From Larix kaempferi (Eukaryota; Streptophyta; Pinopsida; Pinales; Pinaceae): a stretch of DNA of 64,000 nt. Below, piece after piece: positions 36,399 to 47,387 of the stretch (position 1 is its first letter; each line of letters starts with the position of its first letter). The translations under genes were made by a program, and so were the position numbers. The notes beneath the pieces are model-generated. The model saw nothing but the letters and a program-made list of their open reading frames with translations, did not search any database and was not told the DNA's origin. Location of the stretch: positions 2,310,001 through 2,374,000 of the forward strand of contig BSBM01000636.1 of the NCBI GenBank assembly GCA_027924585.1. Reading direction: 5' to 3'.

Positions 36399-37107
36399 GT
36401 GGACCCCAGGTATGCTCAGCTTCCTAACAGTTTAGGGGTTTCACTCGGCCACTAATGCTATCTGACGGCTTGCGTATTGGGGAAGTACCCCTCACTCCAC
36501 GACTCAGGTAAAACTGATAACTGTTTTGCCACAAATGACAACTCTTGGTTTACCTCATGGGTGGGAACTAGTCAATCGGGTAGGGGTCGTTTCCCTTTTC
36601 TCTAGCAGGTCCTCTCAATGGGCCAGCTACCTTGGGGTTCCTATGGTACTCACAATAAGTTTTAGGACTTATGCCCAAGTTCTTCCCACAGTTAAGCGGA
36701 TAGAGATTATTCCCGGATCTGAACTTACAACAGATGCGAAAAAAAATTGGCAGAAATTCCACCCAACGAGCCCAAGAAAATGCTCTAATACCAGATGTGA
36801 AGAACCTGCAATAATTGATTAATGGAAATACACGAGATAGTAGAAATAACAGAACTCAGAATCGCTTTATTGATCGCAGGCCACTTCAAGGGGGAAACCT
36901 CCTTTGAGCAAGCTCAATACAAATAACTTCACCGTACCTTCATTGGCCTCAACACACACTTATGTACTAAGTCTATGCCCAATACTATGGGTCAATACCA
37001 TGGGACATATAATACTACGGGATGACTTACAAAGCATACGCGTCCAATACTATGGGTCAATACCATGGGCTAATACAAACTATGGATCAACAAATAATAC
37101 GGGATGA
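36399..37107 (-). mobile_element. Inverted 5' fragment (partial LTR plus leader) of the same Gypsy family
   Basis: The reverse complement matches about 29187-29895: part of the LTR, the primer site region (CTGGTATTAGAGC on the minus strand) and the leader with its TGCATATTGGGGCAGTAC-like block. Both ends are cut off, in the LTR at 37107 and in the leader at 36399. It sits exactly between the two direct 0.9-kb array copies. Confidence 0.85.
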
Positions 37108-38037
37108 TTTCACATTCAATTTCATCTTCAATTTTCAATTTCAAATTCCATGTTTCAATTTCGATTTGAATTCTAATTACATTTCCAATTCTCAATCTTC
37201 ATTTCCCATTTCAATTTCAATTTTCAATTTTCAATTCCAATTTCATTTCAATATTCAAATTCAATATCAATATCAATATCATTTTCTTTTTCTTTTTCAA
37301 TTTCAACTTAAGTTTTCAATCTCAAATTTCAAATCAATTTTAATGTCAATTTCAATTTCAAATTTTGATTTCAATTTCAAGTTACAATTTCGATTTCGAT
37401 TTCCAATTCTAATTCCATTTCCTATTCTCAATTTTCATTTCCATTTGAACTTCAATTTTCAATTTTTAATTTCAATTGCATTTCAAATTAAATTTCAATA
37501 TCATTTTCATTTTCATTTTTCAATTTCAATTTTCAATTTTGAATTTAAATTTAAATTTAATCCTGAGTTTTCAATTTCAATTTTCTAATTTCAATTTCAA
37601 TTTCCAATTCCAATTGCAATTTCAAATCCATTTCCATTTCTCAATTTTCATTTTTATTTCAATTTTCAATTTCAAATTTACATTTCAATTCCAGTTTCAA
37701 TTTCAATTTCGATGTCATTTTTATTTACAATTTACAATTTTAAATTTCAATTTCAATTTCAATTCCAACTTCGACTTCGCTTTTCAATCTCAAATTTCAA
37801 ATCAATTTTAATTTCAATTTCAAAATTTCAAATTTCAATTTCAAATTCAAATTTAATTTCCAATTTCGATTTCAAATTCTAATTCCATTTCCAATACCTA
37901 ATTTTCATTTATATTTCAATTTCAATTTTCAGTTTTTAGTTTTCAATTCAATTTTCAAATTCAATTTCGATATCAATTTCAATTTCAATTTGGTTTTCCT
38001 TTTCATTTTCAATTTTGAAATTTCAAATTGCAATTGT
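37108..38037. repeat. TTTCAA-type array, copy 2 of the 0.9-kb direct repeat
   Basis: Colinear with 35511-36398 and ending at the same landmark (TTGCAATTGTGATTAGTG). See copy 1. Confidence 0.85.
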
Positions 38038-38870
38038 GATTAGTGAACACCAATAGGTAACATGTCAAATGTGATTTATCCTAAATAATTTGAATATTGA
38101 AACTACAAACTTTTGATCAAATGTTCATATTTCAAAATTTCAATTTCAGTTTTAATTTAAATTTAAATTTAATTTAATTTAATTTAATTTAAAATTTCAA
38201 TTTCAATTTCAATTTAAAATTTCAATGTGATTTTCAAATGATTTCAATTGTTTTTTTTAATGTTAATAGTTTTATTACATGGTTATATGAGCTTATATTG
38301 GAAAAAAATGGGGAACGCAATATGTATAATTCTTTTTCAATCCTCTTGGCATTCACAGAGGATTGAAAAAAAACGTAAAATTTCGATTTCAATTTAACTT
38401 AATTTAAAATTTCAATTTTAATTTCATCTAAATTAAAATTTCAATTTCAATTTGATATAAACAAAAATATTAATAACTTAAAAAAATAAATACAACATAA
38501 ATTTAAAATTTAAAACATATTTCAAATGGTTTTTTGTTTTTTGTTTTAAATGTTTTTTGTTTTTGTTTTGAAATGGTTTTTGGTTTTGAAATGGATTTTT
38601 GTTATTGTTTTGAAATGGTTTTTTATTTTGTTTTTTTTTTCAAATAGTTTTTGGTTTGAATGGTTTTTCTAAACAAAAAAATGGTTATTAGCTTCAATGG
38701 TTTTTCTACACAAAAAAAGTGGTTATTGGTTTCAATGGTTTTTCTACACAAAAAAATGGTTATTGGTTTCAATGGTTACATTTATTTGGAAAAAAAAATT
38801 GTAACATTCACACAAATTTATAAAAATAAAATAAAATTTAAATTTTATTAAAAAAACAAATGGAAGGTTG
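38038..38870. repeat. AT-rich arrays including a 37-38 bp triple repeat
   Basis: ATTTCAATTT units continue to about 38460, then GGTTTTTTGTTTTG-like units. ATGGTTTTTCTAxACAAAAA repeats at 38660, 38697 and 38735. No gene. Confidence 0.6.
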
Positions 38871-38947
38871 GAACTCCACTTACCTGATGGAGTTGAAGAC
38901 ATGGCTAGGAGCTGGCGTGGGGCGTGGTGTGGTGTGGCACGCTATTC

Positions 38948-39018
38948 AGTCCTGTAGATGCTCGGTCGAAGAGTCGTTGTTAAGTCCTGTAGACGCTCAG
39001 TCGAGGGGCCATTTTCAA
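38948..39018. repeat. 35-bp duplication near the right end
   Basis: AGTCCTGTAGATGCTCGGTCGA (shown by its first 11 bases, AGTCCTGTAGA) occurs at 38948 and 38983. Both copies carry a CTCxGTCGA core related to the terminal palindrome. Confidence 0.65.
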
Positions 39019-39095
39019 ATAGGGTCGGTCAGCTGGCCGGGCCCTATTTTTATTTTTTTTGTCTGTCTTAACAGCTCGATAGAGAGTTATCCAAT

Positions 39096-39283
39096 CCCTC
39101 GATCGAGCAATGGCTCGATTGAGGTTTTAAACAAGCCCTCGATCGAGGTATTTAAAAACCCTCGATCGAGGTATTTAAAAACCCTCGATCGAGGTATTTT
39201 CAAGCCCTCAATCGAGGTATTTTAAAACCCTCGGTCGAGGTTTTTAAACCTCGATCGAGGGCTTGAAAATACCTCGATCAAGG
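39096..39283. repeat. Right terminal array: seven 23-bp units built on CCTCGATCGAGG
   Basis: Palindromes start at 39137, 39160, 39183, 39206, 39229, 39249 and 39272. The spacing is 23, 23, 23, 23, 20 and 23 bp, with a further partial unit at 39096. Three central units are exact; others differ by one base (CAATCG, CGGTCG, CGATCA). Spacers are mostly TATTTAAAAAC or TATTTTCAAGC. They look like iterated binding sites for the element's own protein; that is inference. Confidence 0.85.
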
Positions 39284-40515
39284 GTTTGAAAAACAAATAT
39301 TTTGGGTTCTGCTTGCAAAAAATTGTGAACCACCTTCTTCGATTTACCCAATGAACATTGCAAAATTCAATGCGAAGAAAATGGGAATTGGAAAAGTTTA
39401 TTTCTTCAAATAGGTTATTGTATTTTGTCATATATGAGCACATATCTAAGCATCTCACATGCCAATATCTAGACTCTTGAACGATCATCCAAAAGAAAAC
39501 ATATCTGGATGGTGCAATCCATAGCATCACACAAGAGCAATCTCTCCAAGAATATCCAAGATTATGAAATTGCATTGCTTTGTGCAAAAATTCCAATGCC
39601 TCTCAATGGCGATGGTGACAACATGGGCATGATGAGGATGAAGGTTATATTGATGGTAGCAATGGTCATGGTGTTGATGGTGAAAACATGGTCATGAGTA
39701 GGATGGTGGTGACATTGATGGTGGAAATGGGCATGGTGTTGATGAATCATGATGTTCATGACACAATGAGGATGGGGATGGTGACTATGAACATGGGGAT
39801 GGCGTTATGGTGAAAATGACCTAAATGTCCTATAGAGTGTAGAAACTTTCAAGCTACAACAAATAATTACATATAAAAATCCTTTCTTATATTGGTATCC
39901 TATTTATAAATAGCACCATGTGCCCCCTCATCTAGGATTTAGCCCCCGCCTATACCTTGAATCTCGAAGGTGTTCCTCTGAGGCCATTAGTCATGCCTCT
40001 AAAATTTGATGAAACTTCCTAATGCAAGTGTGAAAATAAGGTATACAAATATTCCCATTCCTAATAAGTGGTTTCTCTTAAGTGAGGGTTACATTTTTGT
40101 TATGGTCATGATAAAGGATTTCAACATTAATCCCGTAAACCTAGAGCCTAGAGCCTAGCCTAGAAACCTCAGATCCTAACCTAAAAACCCTAGTTTTGAA
40201 TCCAAATAATTATACACTTATATGCAAATTTTCTGACATGTATATGGCAAGGGTGCATACAACTAAAAACAAATCAAGTGCAATCCATATCTGACCCAAA
40301 ATACATAAACGAAGAGGATAAGTGGCCTAGAATCCAATGAGCATGATGGCGACAATGGTGACAATGAGCACAATGATGACAATGGTGATAATGGGTGTGA
40401 GGATAGGGATGGTGATTGTGACAATGAGACAAAGTGCATTAGGTTGATGGTAGATGACGGATGATTGATGGGGACAAGGATGGATGGCCCCATAAAATTT
40501 CTCCAATAACTACTC
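39284..40515. other. No recognised gene; GATGGTGAT-type low complexity
   Basis: Stretches at about 39600-39810 and 40330-40480 are degenerate GGTGATGATGG / ATGACAATG repeats. The remainder is unremarkable AT-rich DNA. Confidence 0.5.
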
Positions 40516-40520
40516 AATGT

Positions 40521-41112
40521 TGTTAGATTTTCTACTTTTAATCAATATTATCTAGGATCTTAACTGAAAGAATAACATGCACATCATAACACAATAGACA
40601 CAAAGATTTTCCTCGAGGAAACCATAAAGGAGAAAACCCCACAAAGTCCTCATAGATAGAATCGTCACCAATATAATATCACAAAAGTAAAACCCCAAAA
40701 CAAAGACGGTCTTCTGCAGCACCTCTCTCTTTCTCCTATGCAAACTTTTCTTCTCTCTCTCACTTATGCAAACTTGTGTGAGTGAGTGTGTGTTTAAATG
40801 AGAGAGCTCCACTCTCTATTTATACTTTATCTTTCACTTGACCTTTTCACTTACTAGGTCGTCCCGAGCTTACCCTGATTGGGCCGAATTCTCTAGGGGA
40901 CTCAATAACCCTAATCTAACTGACTCTAGGGGGATCTATTGCCCCGAATTACAAAGGAGGATTTACCTCAATGAATTTACATGACCAAATGTAATAATGA
41001 AATCCCCGACCGGAAGAATAAACATCTCTGTTGGAGGTACAAATAAAATACAATAATAATAACAATATAAAATACAAGTGAATATCTGTTGAAGTTACAA
41101 TTACATTAGCAC
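40521..41112 (-). repeat. 3' LTR of the Copia element
   Basis: 592 bp. On the plus strand it begins TGTTAGATTTTCTAC and ends ACATTAGCA. It contains CT-rich and GAGTGAGTGTGTGTTTAAAT stretches shared with the other LTR. Confidence 0.9.
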
Positions 41113-41121
41113 TCCCTCTTA
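41113..41121 (-). promoter_or_regulatory. Polypurine tract of the Copia element
   Basis: On the minus strand AAGAGGGAG directly precedes the 3' LTR. Confidence 0.75.
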
Positions 41122-41527
41122 ACTAGGAAGGTATTATCTTGAAATAGTCATCAACACATCTAGACACAAGTATTCGTTATTGGATCATCATCAATGATGT
41201 AACATCATCATCAACACTGGATCATCGTCGTCACTGCTGCAATCCTCATCATGTCGATCATTGATTGGTGACATCTCTTGAATCTACTCGTCATGTTGGA
41301 TGTAGGCCTAGCCATCATGTATGTCTTCATCATCTCTATGAACAAGCCATCAAATAGGTACATCCCAAGACCAATCATTACATTTCCACTGCAAACACCT
41401 ACGTCTCCTACTGTCGCCTCATCATCACATAGAGCACGACCCAGATGCACATCACATGTTCCACAAGGGTGGATGTCTCCAGTATGGGAGTCACGAACCT
41501 AACACCTAGAATACAAGACCTCGTCTA

Positions 41528-41800
41528 CCAGCATGGGAGGCACAAACATACCACTATGCGAGACCTAGGCCTTACATATGCCAACATGGGAGGAAAAAAC
41601 CTGCCACCATGCGAGAATGGCTCAGCCCTTACATCTACCAACATGGGAGGCACGAACCTACCACCATGTGAGAATGGCTCGTCCCGTACATCTACCAACA
41701 TAGGAGGCACAAACCTACCGCTATGTGAGAATGGGCTGGCCCTGACATCTACCAACATAGGAGGCACGATCCTACCACTATGCACGAATGGCCCATGTGT
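41528..41800. repeat. 57-bp minisatellite between RNase H and 3' LTR of the Copia element
   Basis: CCAACATGGGAGG or a variant recurs at 41528, 41581, 41638, 41695 and 41752, spaced 53, 57, 57 and 57 bp. 57 is divisible by three, so the array is open on both strands (for example NMGGTNLPPCENG repeats on the plus strand). That openness is a by-product of the repeat rather than proof of a gene. Confidence 0.85.
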
Positions 41801-41869
41801 ATCTGCGTCTTCCAGACTCATCAATTCCTCTTGGAAGGAACCTCGATATGAAGAACACCAAGCTTCTCT

Positions 41870-43240
41870 CTGAAGTACTTGAAATTCACTCTGGCTAGTG
41901 GCTTGGTCAATACATTGGCTATCTTCTTGTTCATCACAACATACTGAAGCTTCACTGCTCCTCTCAATGTGCTTCAAATTGTCATGGAACACCGAGTTCT
42001 CAACAACTTCACAAAACTCTGGTTGTCACAGAATATATAAGGAACCTCTAACTGGAGATGAAACAAATCAAACAGTAGATTCCTAAGCCAGTCTCCTCTA
42101 ACTCAATGCCATGCACAATTGCATCCTGCTAAACTAGGAGATCATATCAGATCCCATACTGAAGCAACATCCTGAAGTGCTCTTCCTATCAGTGGCACTA
42201 CCTTCCCAATCCGAATCAACATAACCCAGCTGTTTAATCTTCTGATCCGTGTCATACTTGAGCCCATAATCAGCTGTACCCTTCAGGTACCTCAATATAT
42301 GCTTTGCAACAATCAGGTGAACATGTCTCGGATCCGTCAGGAAATGGCTCAATGTGTTCATAGCAAAGCATATGTTTGGTCTTGTATTCGTCAGGTACAT
42401 CAATGACCCAATCATTTGATGATACATCGTGGCATCAACTAACTATGATGAAGCATCACATAGTATCTTCAAGGTTGATTCCATACGTGTGGCCATAGCC
42501 TTGTAGACCATCATTCTGAACCTCTTCAGAATCTCCACTGCATAATTCCCTTGTCCAAGGAAGATCCCATCCGCATTATGCCACACCTCCATGCCTAGGA
42601 AATAATGCATCATACCGAGGTCCTTCATCTCGAACTCTACGACAAGTTTCCTCTTCGTATATGCAATGAGCGCATCCTTCCCTATTACAAACAAGTCATC
42701 TACATAGAGTAGAAGTATCATTGGATTTCCCACTTCAACCTTGTATTAAAGGTTGGAATCTTTTTTACTCTTGGTAAAGACGAATCTCATCAGGAAACAA
42801 TCCATCCTACCATACCATGTCCTAGGTTCCTGTTTCAATCCGTACAAGGCATTCTTTAATTTGCACACATGAGTCTTCATATCATGTGTCTCAAATCCGA
42901 GTGGCTTCTCCACGTACACTTCCTCTTCTACTACACCATTCAAGAACATTGTCTTGACATCCATCTGGTTTACCTTCCATTTCATCACTGCATCCAATGC
43001 AAGTACTGATCTAATGGAAGTGTATCTGTCTACAGGTGAAAATGTCTCCTCATAATCTATTCCATCCTTATGGGATAAGACACATGCCACAAACCTCACC
43101 TTGTGTTCTCTATGCTTCCATCTTCAACATGTTTGATCTTGTAGATCCACTTAGAAGTCACAACAAACTTCCCTTCTGGTATCAGAACTACCTCCCAGAC
43201 ATCATTCTTCATGATTGAACGGTACTCCTAGATCATGGCA
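41870..43240 (-). pseudogene. pol: Copia reverse transcriptase and RNase H
   Basis: Reading down the minus strand: DYEETFSPVDRYTSIRSVLA, VNQMDVKTMFLNGVVEEEVY and LKNALYGLKQEPRTWYGRMD, then YVDDLFVIG (the catalytic YVDD) and FEMKDLGMMHYFLGMEV. RNase H follows with YHQMIGSLMYLTNTRPNI, HILRYLKGTADYG, GYVDSDWEGSATDRKSTSG, and near the end ENSVFHDNLKHIE and, in another frame, VLTKPLARVNFKYFREKLG. Several stops (for example at 42744 and 42428) and frame changes inactivate it. Confidence 0.9.
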
Positions 43241-43503
43241 TCCTTCCATTCTTTATTTTCTGTTGCTTCCTCATAGTTGGAAGGTTCTTTGTCAATGATG
43301 TTGCACAACGGGGCTACATCGCTAGAGTATGGCCTAGTTCTCTTGCTTTCTTTGTGCATTGCCTCTGGAGCACCATACCTCTTTGCATATTGTATTGCTT
43401 CTCATACCCATGTTGGTTTCCTCTTGTGGGATTTATTCTCACGAGGTGGATCTACAGGTTCTTGTGGTTCTTCTATCTCTCGGTCTTCATTATATTTTGG
43501 AAT

Positions 43504-44604
43504 TTATTCTTCCATTACTGCATCTCTGATCCTGGGAACTTCAGGTCCTTCAGTGTCATCAACAGGTAACTTTTTGGATTTGTTGTAGGCTAAGTCTTCG
43601 TCAAATGTTACATCTCTGCTGATGTCGGTCTTCTTGAATCCTAGGAAGTATATTTGATAGGCCTTCGAGCTTTCACTGTATTCTATGAATATACCCTTCT
43701 TTCCTGAAGGATCTAGATTCATCCCCTTCTCCTTTGGAATGTGTATGTACACTGGGAATTCAAATATCCAGAGATGGCTGACTATTGGTTTCTCACCGGA
43801 GAACACTTCTTATGGAGTCTTGTTGTCTAGTACTCTATGAAGAGGATGATTCTGTACATACACAATTGTCCTCGTAGCTTCTGTCCATAAATGCATCAGA
43901 ATATCCTGGTCATGAAGCATTGCTCTTGCTGCTTCCATTATGTTTCTATTATTTCTTTCCGCAACTCCATTCTGCTATGGATTGTATGGAGTGGTCAAAT
44001 CCCTCTTAATACCAAATTCTATGCATAGGTTCTTGAAAAATTTCGAGGTGAAATCTCTGCAATTATCTGATCGAAAGGTATTTGTTCTTTTCTCCGTGTG
44101 GTTCTCGATCAAGGCTTTGAATTCCTTGAAATTGCTGAATACTTCATCTTTACTCTTCAATAAGTATATCCAAGTATTACTGGAGAAATCATCAATAAAT
44201 GAAACATAATATACATACCCACTCAATGAACTGGATGACATCGGACCTCATACATCAGAGTGGATGATTTCCAATATTCCTTTCGCTTTGGTTTCTCTAC
44301 TTGGAAATTCCTTCTTCACGTTCTTTCCCTTCGCACATACTTTGCAAACGCCTTCATGCTTAGACTAGATTTTTGGAAGTCCTTCAACTGCTTTGCTTGC
44401 AATGGCTAGTGCTCGATAGTGCACATGTGCAAGCATTCTATGCCACAAATCACTTGGCTCCATGGATTCATGAACCAACGCTTGTTCAGGTTGGCCCTTC
44501 AATCTGTACAAGCCTCCCTCTTGCTCTCCAATCACAACTGCATCATCTATAGTCTTTCCCTTTGGCCACATTAGAACTTGGCCATCAACAAATGAAACCC
44601 TCAT
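43504..44604 (-). pseudogene. pol: Copia integrase
   Basis: The GAG-pre-integrase and zinc-finger part reads SDLWHRMLAHVHYRAL...CKVCAKGK (HHCC). The core has VSFIDDFSSNTWIYLLKSKD, FRSDNCRDFTSKFFKNLCIE and, past a stop near 43974, QNGVAERNNRNIMEAARAML, giving the Asp, Asp and Glu of the DDE triad. The downstream KKGIFIEYSESSKAYQIYF is the usual Copia integrase tail. Stops split it into at least four pieces. Confidence 0.88.
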
Positions 44605-44607
44605 ACC

Positions 44608-45800
44608 TTAATCATATAGTGTTGATATGGAGAGAAGGTTCTTCTTTAGTCCTATAGCATATAGGACATCCTTCATCTTCAGATATTTCCCAGAGTCTAG
44701 CTTGTAAAAATATTCCCTGCTATTTTTTATGGGGTATTGGTAATCATCCCCAAGTTTCACCTTGTAAGGTGACTCATGTTCAAATAGGTTTATGAAGGAT
44801 TCTTTATATCTAGTCATATGCTTGGAAGCTACAATATCTAAAATCCAATCATTACTTTCATGTTTGATAGTGCCTATGAGTGCTAATATCAGGACATACT
44901 CTTTGTCACTTGAAGATTCATCACTTTCTTCTCTGGCTCTCTTCCTTGGAGGTTCACCATCTTCTGCATTGTGAGCATGATGCCTTTTCTTGTTGTTCAT
45001 CTTGTTGTGGGAGCCACTTTTATTTCTGGGACAATTTCTGGAGTAGTGTCCCTTCTCATCACAAGTAAAGCATCTAATATTAGATAGATCTCTCCTGGAT
45101 CTTATAAAGTTATCTCTCTGACTTTGGTGGTGGTGTTTCTCCCTCTTATGTGATGGTGCTCCCTCTTGTTATTATTCCTTCTGGAATGTGCTATGAGAGC
45201 TTGATCATCATTTAGTCCCATATTTTCTTCTCTGGCCACAATTCTAGCTTCTTCTTGTGAGCATTCTTCACATAGCCTACTGAATGTGATGAACTTCTTT
45301 CTAGCACAACTCCCTTGAATGAATGAGTCCCATGAACTTGAGAGACCATTCAAGGTGGTCATCACAATTTCTCCTTATTCTACCTTTTCTCCCATAGCTT
45401 CAAGTTGCTCCTTGATCTCAAAAACCCTTGTAAAGTATGACTACATGGTCTTTGCATTTTGAATCTTCACATTCTTGAGTTGATTCCTCAAGGTCATCTT
45501 CCGATTTATATTCTTCCCTTCAAATAGCTTGGCCAAAGCATCAAACATCTCTTTACGTGTCTTCAAGGATGACACATGTGGGATGAGATGATCCTTAATG
45601 GAATCTACAATGATTCTCTTGGCTTTAACCAATTTCTTCTTATGTAAGGCTTTATCCTCATATCCCTCTGGTGTTGGAACCTCTTCATTCACATACATGT
45701 CTAATTCATTCTCTTTAAGGACAAGTGCAATCATATACTTCCATGCTCAGAATTTATCAGCCCCTTCAATATTATACTCAATATTGGTGTGGTGAGACAT
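44608..45800 (-). pseudogene. gag: Copia gag and protease
   Basis: Gag: MIALVLKENELDMYVNEEVP, LRNQLKNVKIQNAKTM, MTTLNGLSSSWDSFIQG and EECSQEEARIVAREEN. A zinc knuckle CFTCDEKGHYSRNC (CX2CX4HX4C) lies in another frame at about 45025-45075. Protease: DWILDIVASKHMTRYKESF, where the catalytic Asp-Ser-Gly has become Asp-Ile-Val, so it would be dead even without the stops. Confidence 0.85.
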
Positions 45801-46220
45801 CTTTAATGAGAACTTCAAATGGAAATATCAAAGCTTTTAGGTCTTACCACTTTAAGCTGCAAAAACTAGTTCTGGAGCTGGCTGGCCTAGGTTTTGTTAG
45901 AGAAACCCTAATTTTTCAAACTTGGAATTTGGAAATTCTGATTAGACAGATAGATGAACCTTCTCAAGGTGAGTTTCCCAATGTACTCACTTCCCCAAAT
46001 TTGAGAACATAAACCCAAGAATGTTGATTCCCTAGATTTCCTCCGGCAATAGTGACGGGCCAAAAAATGAAAATTCTCAGAATCAACTTTTGCTTCGACA
46101 TAAAGATGCGCCCTCCTAGGTATATTTATCCTAGCCTCTTTTTTTTGATGATCTATGGAGAGAAGATCAAAAAATAAGAATCCCTAGCTTCCACAGCTGC
46201 ACATTGTCTTCTTTTCAGGT

Positions 46221-46234
46221 TAGCTCTGATAACA
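46221..46234 (-). promoter_or_regulatory. Primer binding site of the Copia element
   Basis: On the minus strand TGTTATCAGAGCTA directly follows the 5' LTR. One change from the initiator tRNA-Met type TGGTATCAGAGC is visible. Confidence 0.85.
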
Positions 46235-46824
46235 TGTCAGATTTTCTACTTTTAATCAATATTATCTAGGATATTTACTTAAAGAATAACATGCACAACA
46301 TAAGACAATAGACACAAATATTTTCCTCAGGGAAACCATAAATGAAAAAACCCCAAAACTTCCTCAGAGATAGAATCGTCACCAATTCAATATCAGAAAA
46401 GTAAAACCCCAAAACAAAGATGGTCTTCTACAACTCCTCTCTCTTTCTCCTATGCGAACTTGTCCTCTCTCTCTAACTTATGCGAACTTGTGTGAGTGAG
46501 TGTGTGTTTAAATGAGAGAGATCCACTCTCTATTTATAATTTATCTTTCACTTTACCTTTTCAATTACTAGTTCGGCCCTAGCTAAACCTAACGGGGTTG
46601 ACTTCTCTAGGGAACTCAATAACCCTAATCTAACTAACTCTAGGGGGATCTATTGCCCAAACTGAAAAAGGAAGATTTACCTCAATGAATTTACATGGCC
46701 AAATGTAATAAATACATCCCCGGCCGAAGGAATAAAAATCTCCTTCGGAGGTACAAATAAAATACAATAATAATAAAATATAAAATACAAGTGAATATCT
46801 TCCGAAGTTACAATTACATTAACA
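46235..46824 (-). repeat. 5' LTR of the Copia element
   Basis: 590 bp, colinear with 40521-41112. The plus-strand ends are TGTCAGATTTTCTAC and ACATTAACA. Confidence 0.9.
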
Positions 46825-46829
46825 AATGT

Positions 46830-47387
46830 GTTGAATTTTACCATTGAACTTTCATCCTTGCATTGTGATGTATACAAACCAGTTGTATTTTATTAGAATG
46901 ACATTTTACGATCAAAATACATTTCATAATGTAAACCAATTAAAATAATATTCATTATGTCGATTATAAATCTAAATTCACACTTAAACCTAAACGAAGG
47001 AAATCATATCAAAATCCATTCAAACTCAACAATTTGTTTTAAAAGCATGATGTTGTTTATTAGGAAACTACACACAACATGAGACAACAAGATACAAATA
47101 TAGACAACATCGATATAAATCACATAACTGAAAATCCATGTACATCAAGGCTACAAAACTTGAACAAACATATAAATTTTATGGAAAATAGTGGAACATG
47201 GTTCCCAATGTACATACGACGGCAACCCGTGCCCTATACAAAATTCGGAAACTCGTGCCATAGATCCAAAATACATGGCAACTCGTGCCCTAGATACCAA
47301 GTACATGGAAACTGGTGCCCAAAAGTGCCACATCGTGGCTAATGTACATAACATGGTGTAACAAGCATTATGACCACCCTCATCACT
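46830..47387. other. No recognised gene
   Basis: AT-rich flank of the Copia insertion, then several short GGCAACTCGTGCCCTAGAT-like units (47220-47330). It may be the 3' region of ORF2 copy C. Confidence 0.4.

Larger units (their letters stand above)
21848..39283 (+). mobile_element. Putative large two-gene DNA transposon with CCTCGATCGAGG palindromic ends
   Basis: CCTCGATCGAGG and close variants occur as a cluster at each end (21848-21948 and 39096-39283) and, as far as I can see, nowhere between. Inside the left cluster the order ATTGCTTGATCGAGGG, GTCTGTG, A-rich run, CCCGGG is mirrored, inverted, at the right end (GGGCCC, T-rich run, GTCTGTC, CCCTCGATCGAGCAAT). Between the ends lie a plus-strand transposase-like gene and a convergent minus-strand ORF2, both with introns full of TTTCAA or AATTG arrays. 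A Gypsy element (29053-33587) and possibly the fragment at 36399-37107 are later additions, so the original was about 12-13 kb. I could not find a target duplication, so the exact edges are uncertain. Confidence 0.6.
40521..46824 (-). mobile_element. Ty1/Copia LTR retrotransposon, degenerate, target duplication AATGT
   Basis: LTRs at 40521-41112 and 46235-46824 are colinear and bounded by AATGT on both outer sides (40516-40520 and 46825-46829). On the minus strand the order is 5' LTR (right), primer site, gag, protease, integrase, reverse transcriptase, RNase H, polypurine tract, 3' LTR. Integrase before reverse transcriptase defines Copia. At 6.3 kb it is near full length, but frames are broken many times and the LTRs differ at many positions, so it is old. 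Confidence 0.93.

Noticed and set aside
37022-37811. Long plus-strand ORFs (188 and 111 codons) rich in Phe, Asn, Ile, Gln and Ser
   Set aside because: Pure translation of the TTTCAA arrays. Composition and repetition explain the open frames, and no start context or homology is evident.
35172-38520. CRISPR-like array of short repeats
   Set aside because: Units are irregular, low complexity and without distinct spacers, in nuclear plant DNA. This is an AT-rich minisatellite.
38660-38790. Short ORF over three 37-38 bp repeats as a small repeat protein
   Set aside because: The period is not a multiple of three and the frame is open only by AT-rich chance.
41445-41992. Opposed ORFs of 142 (plus) and 155 (minus) codons at the Copia 3' end
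   Set aside because: Produced by a 57-bp tandem repeat divisible by three; part of the minus frame is out-of-frame RNase H sequence.
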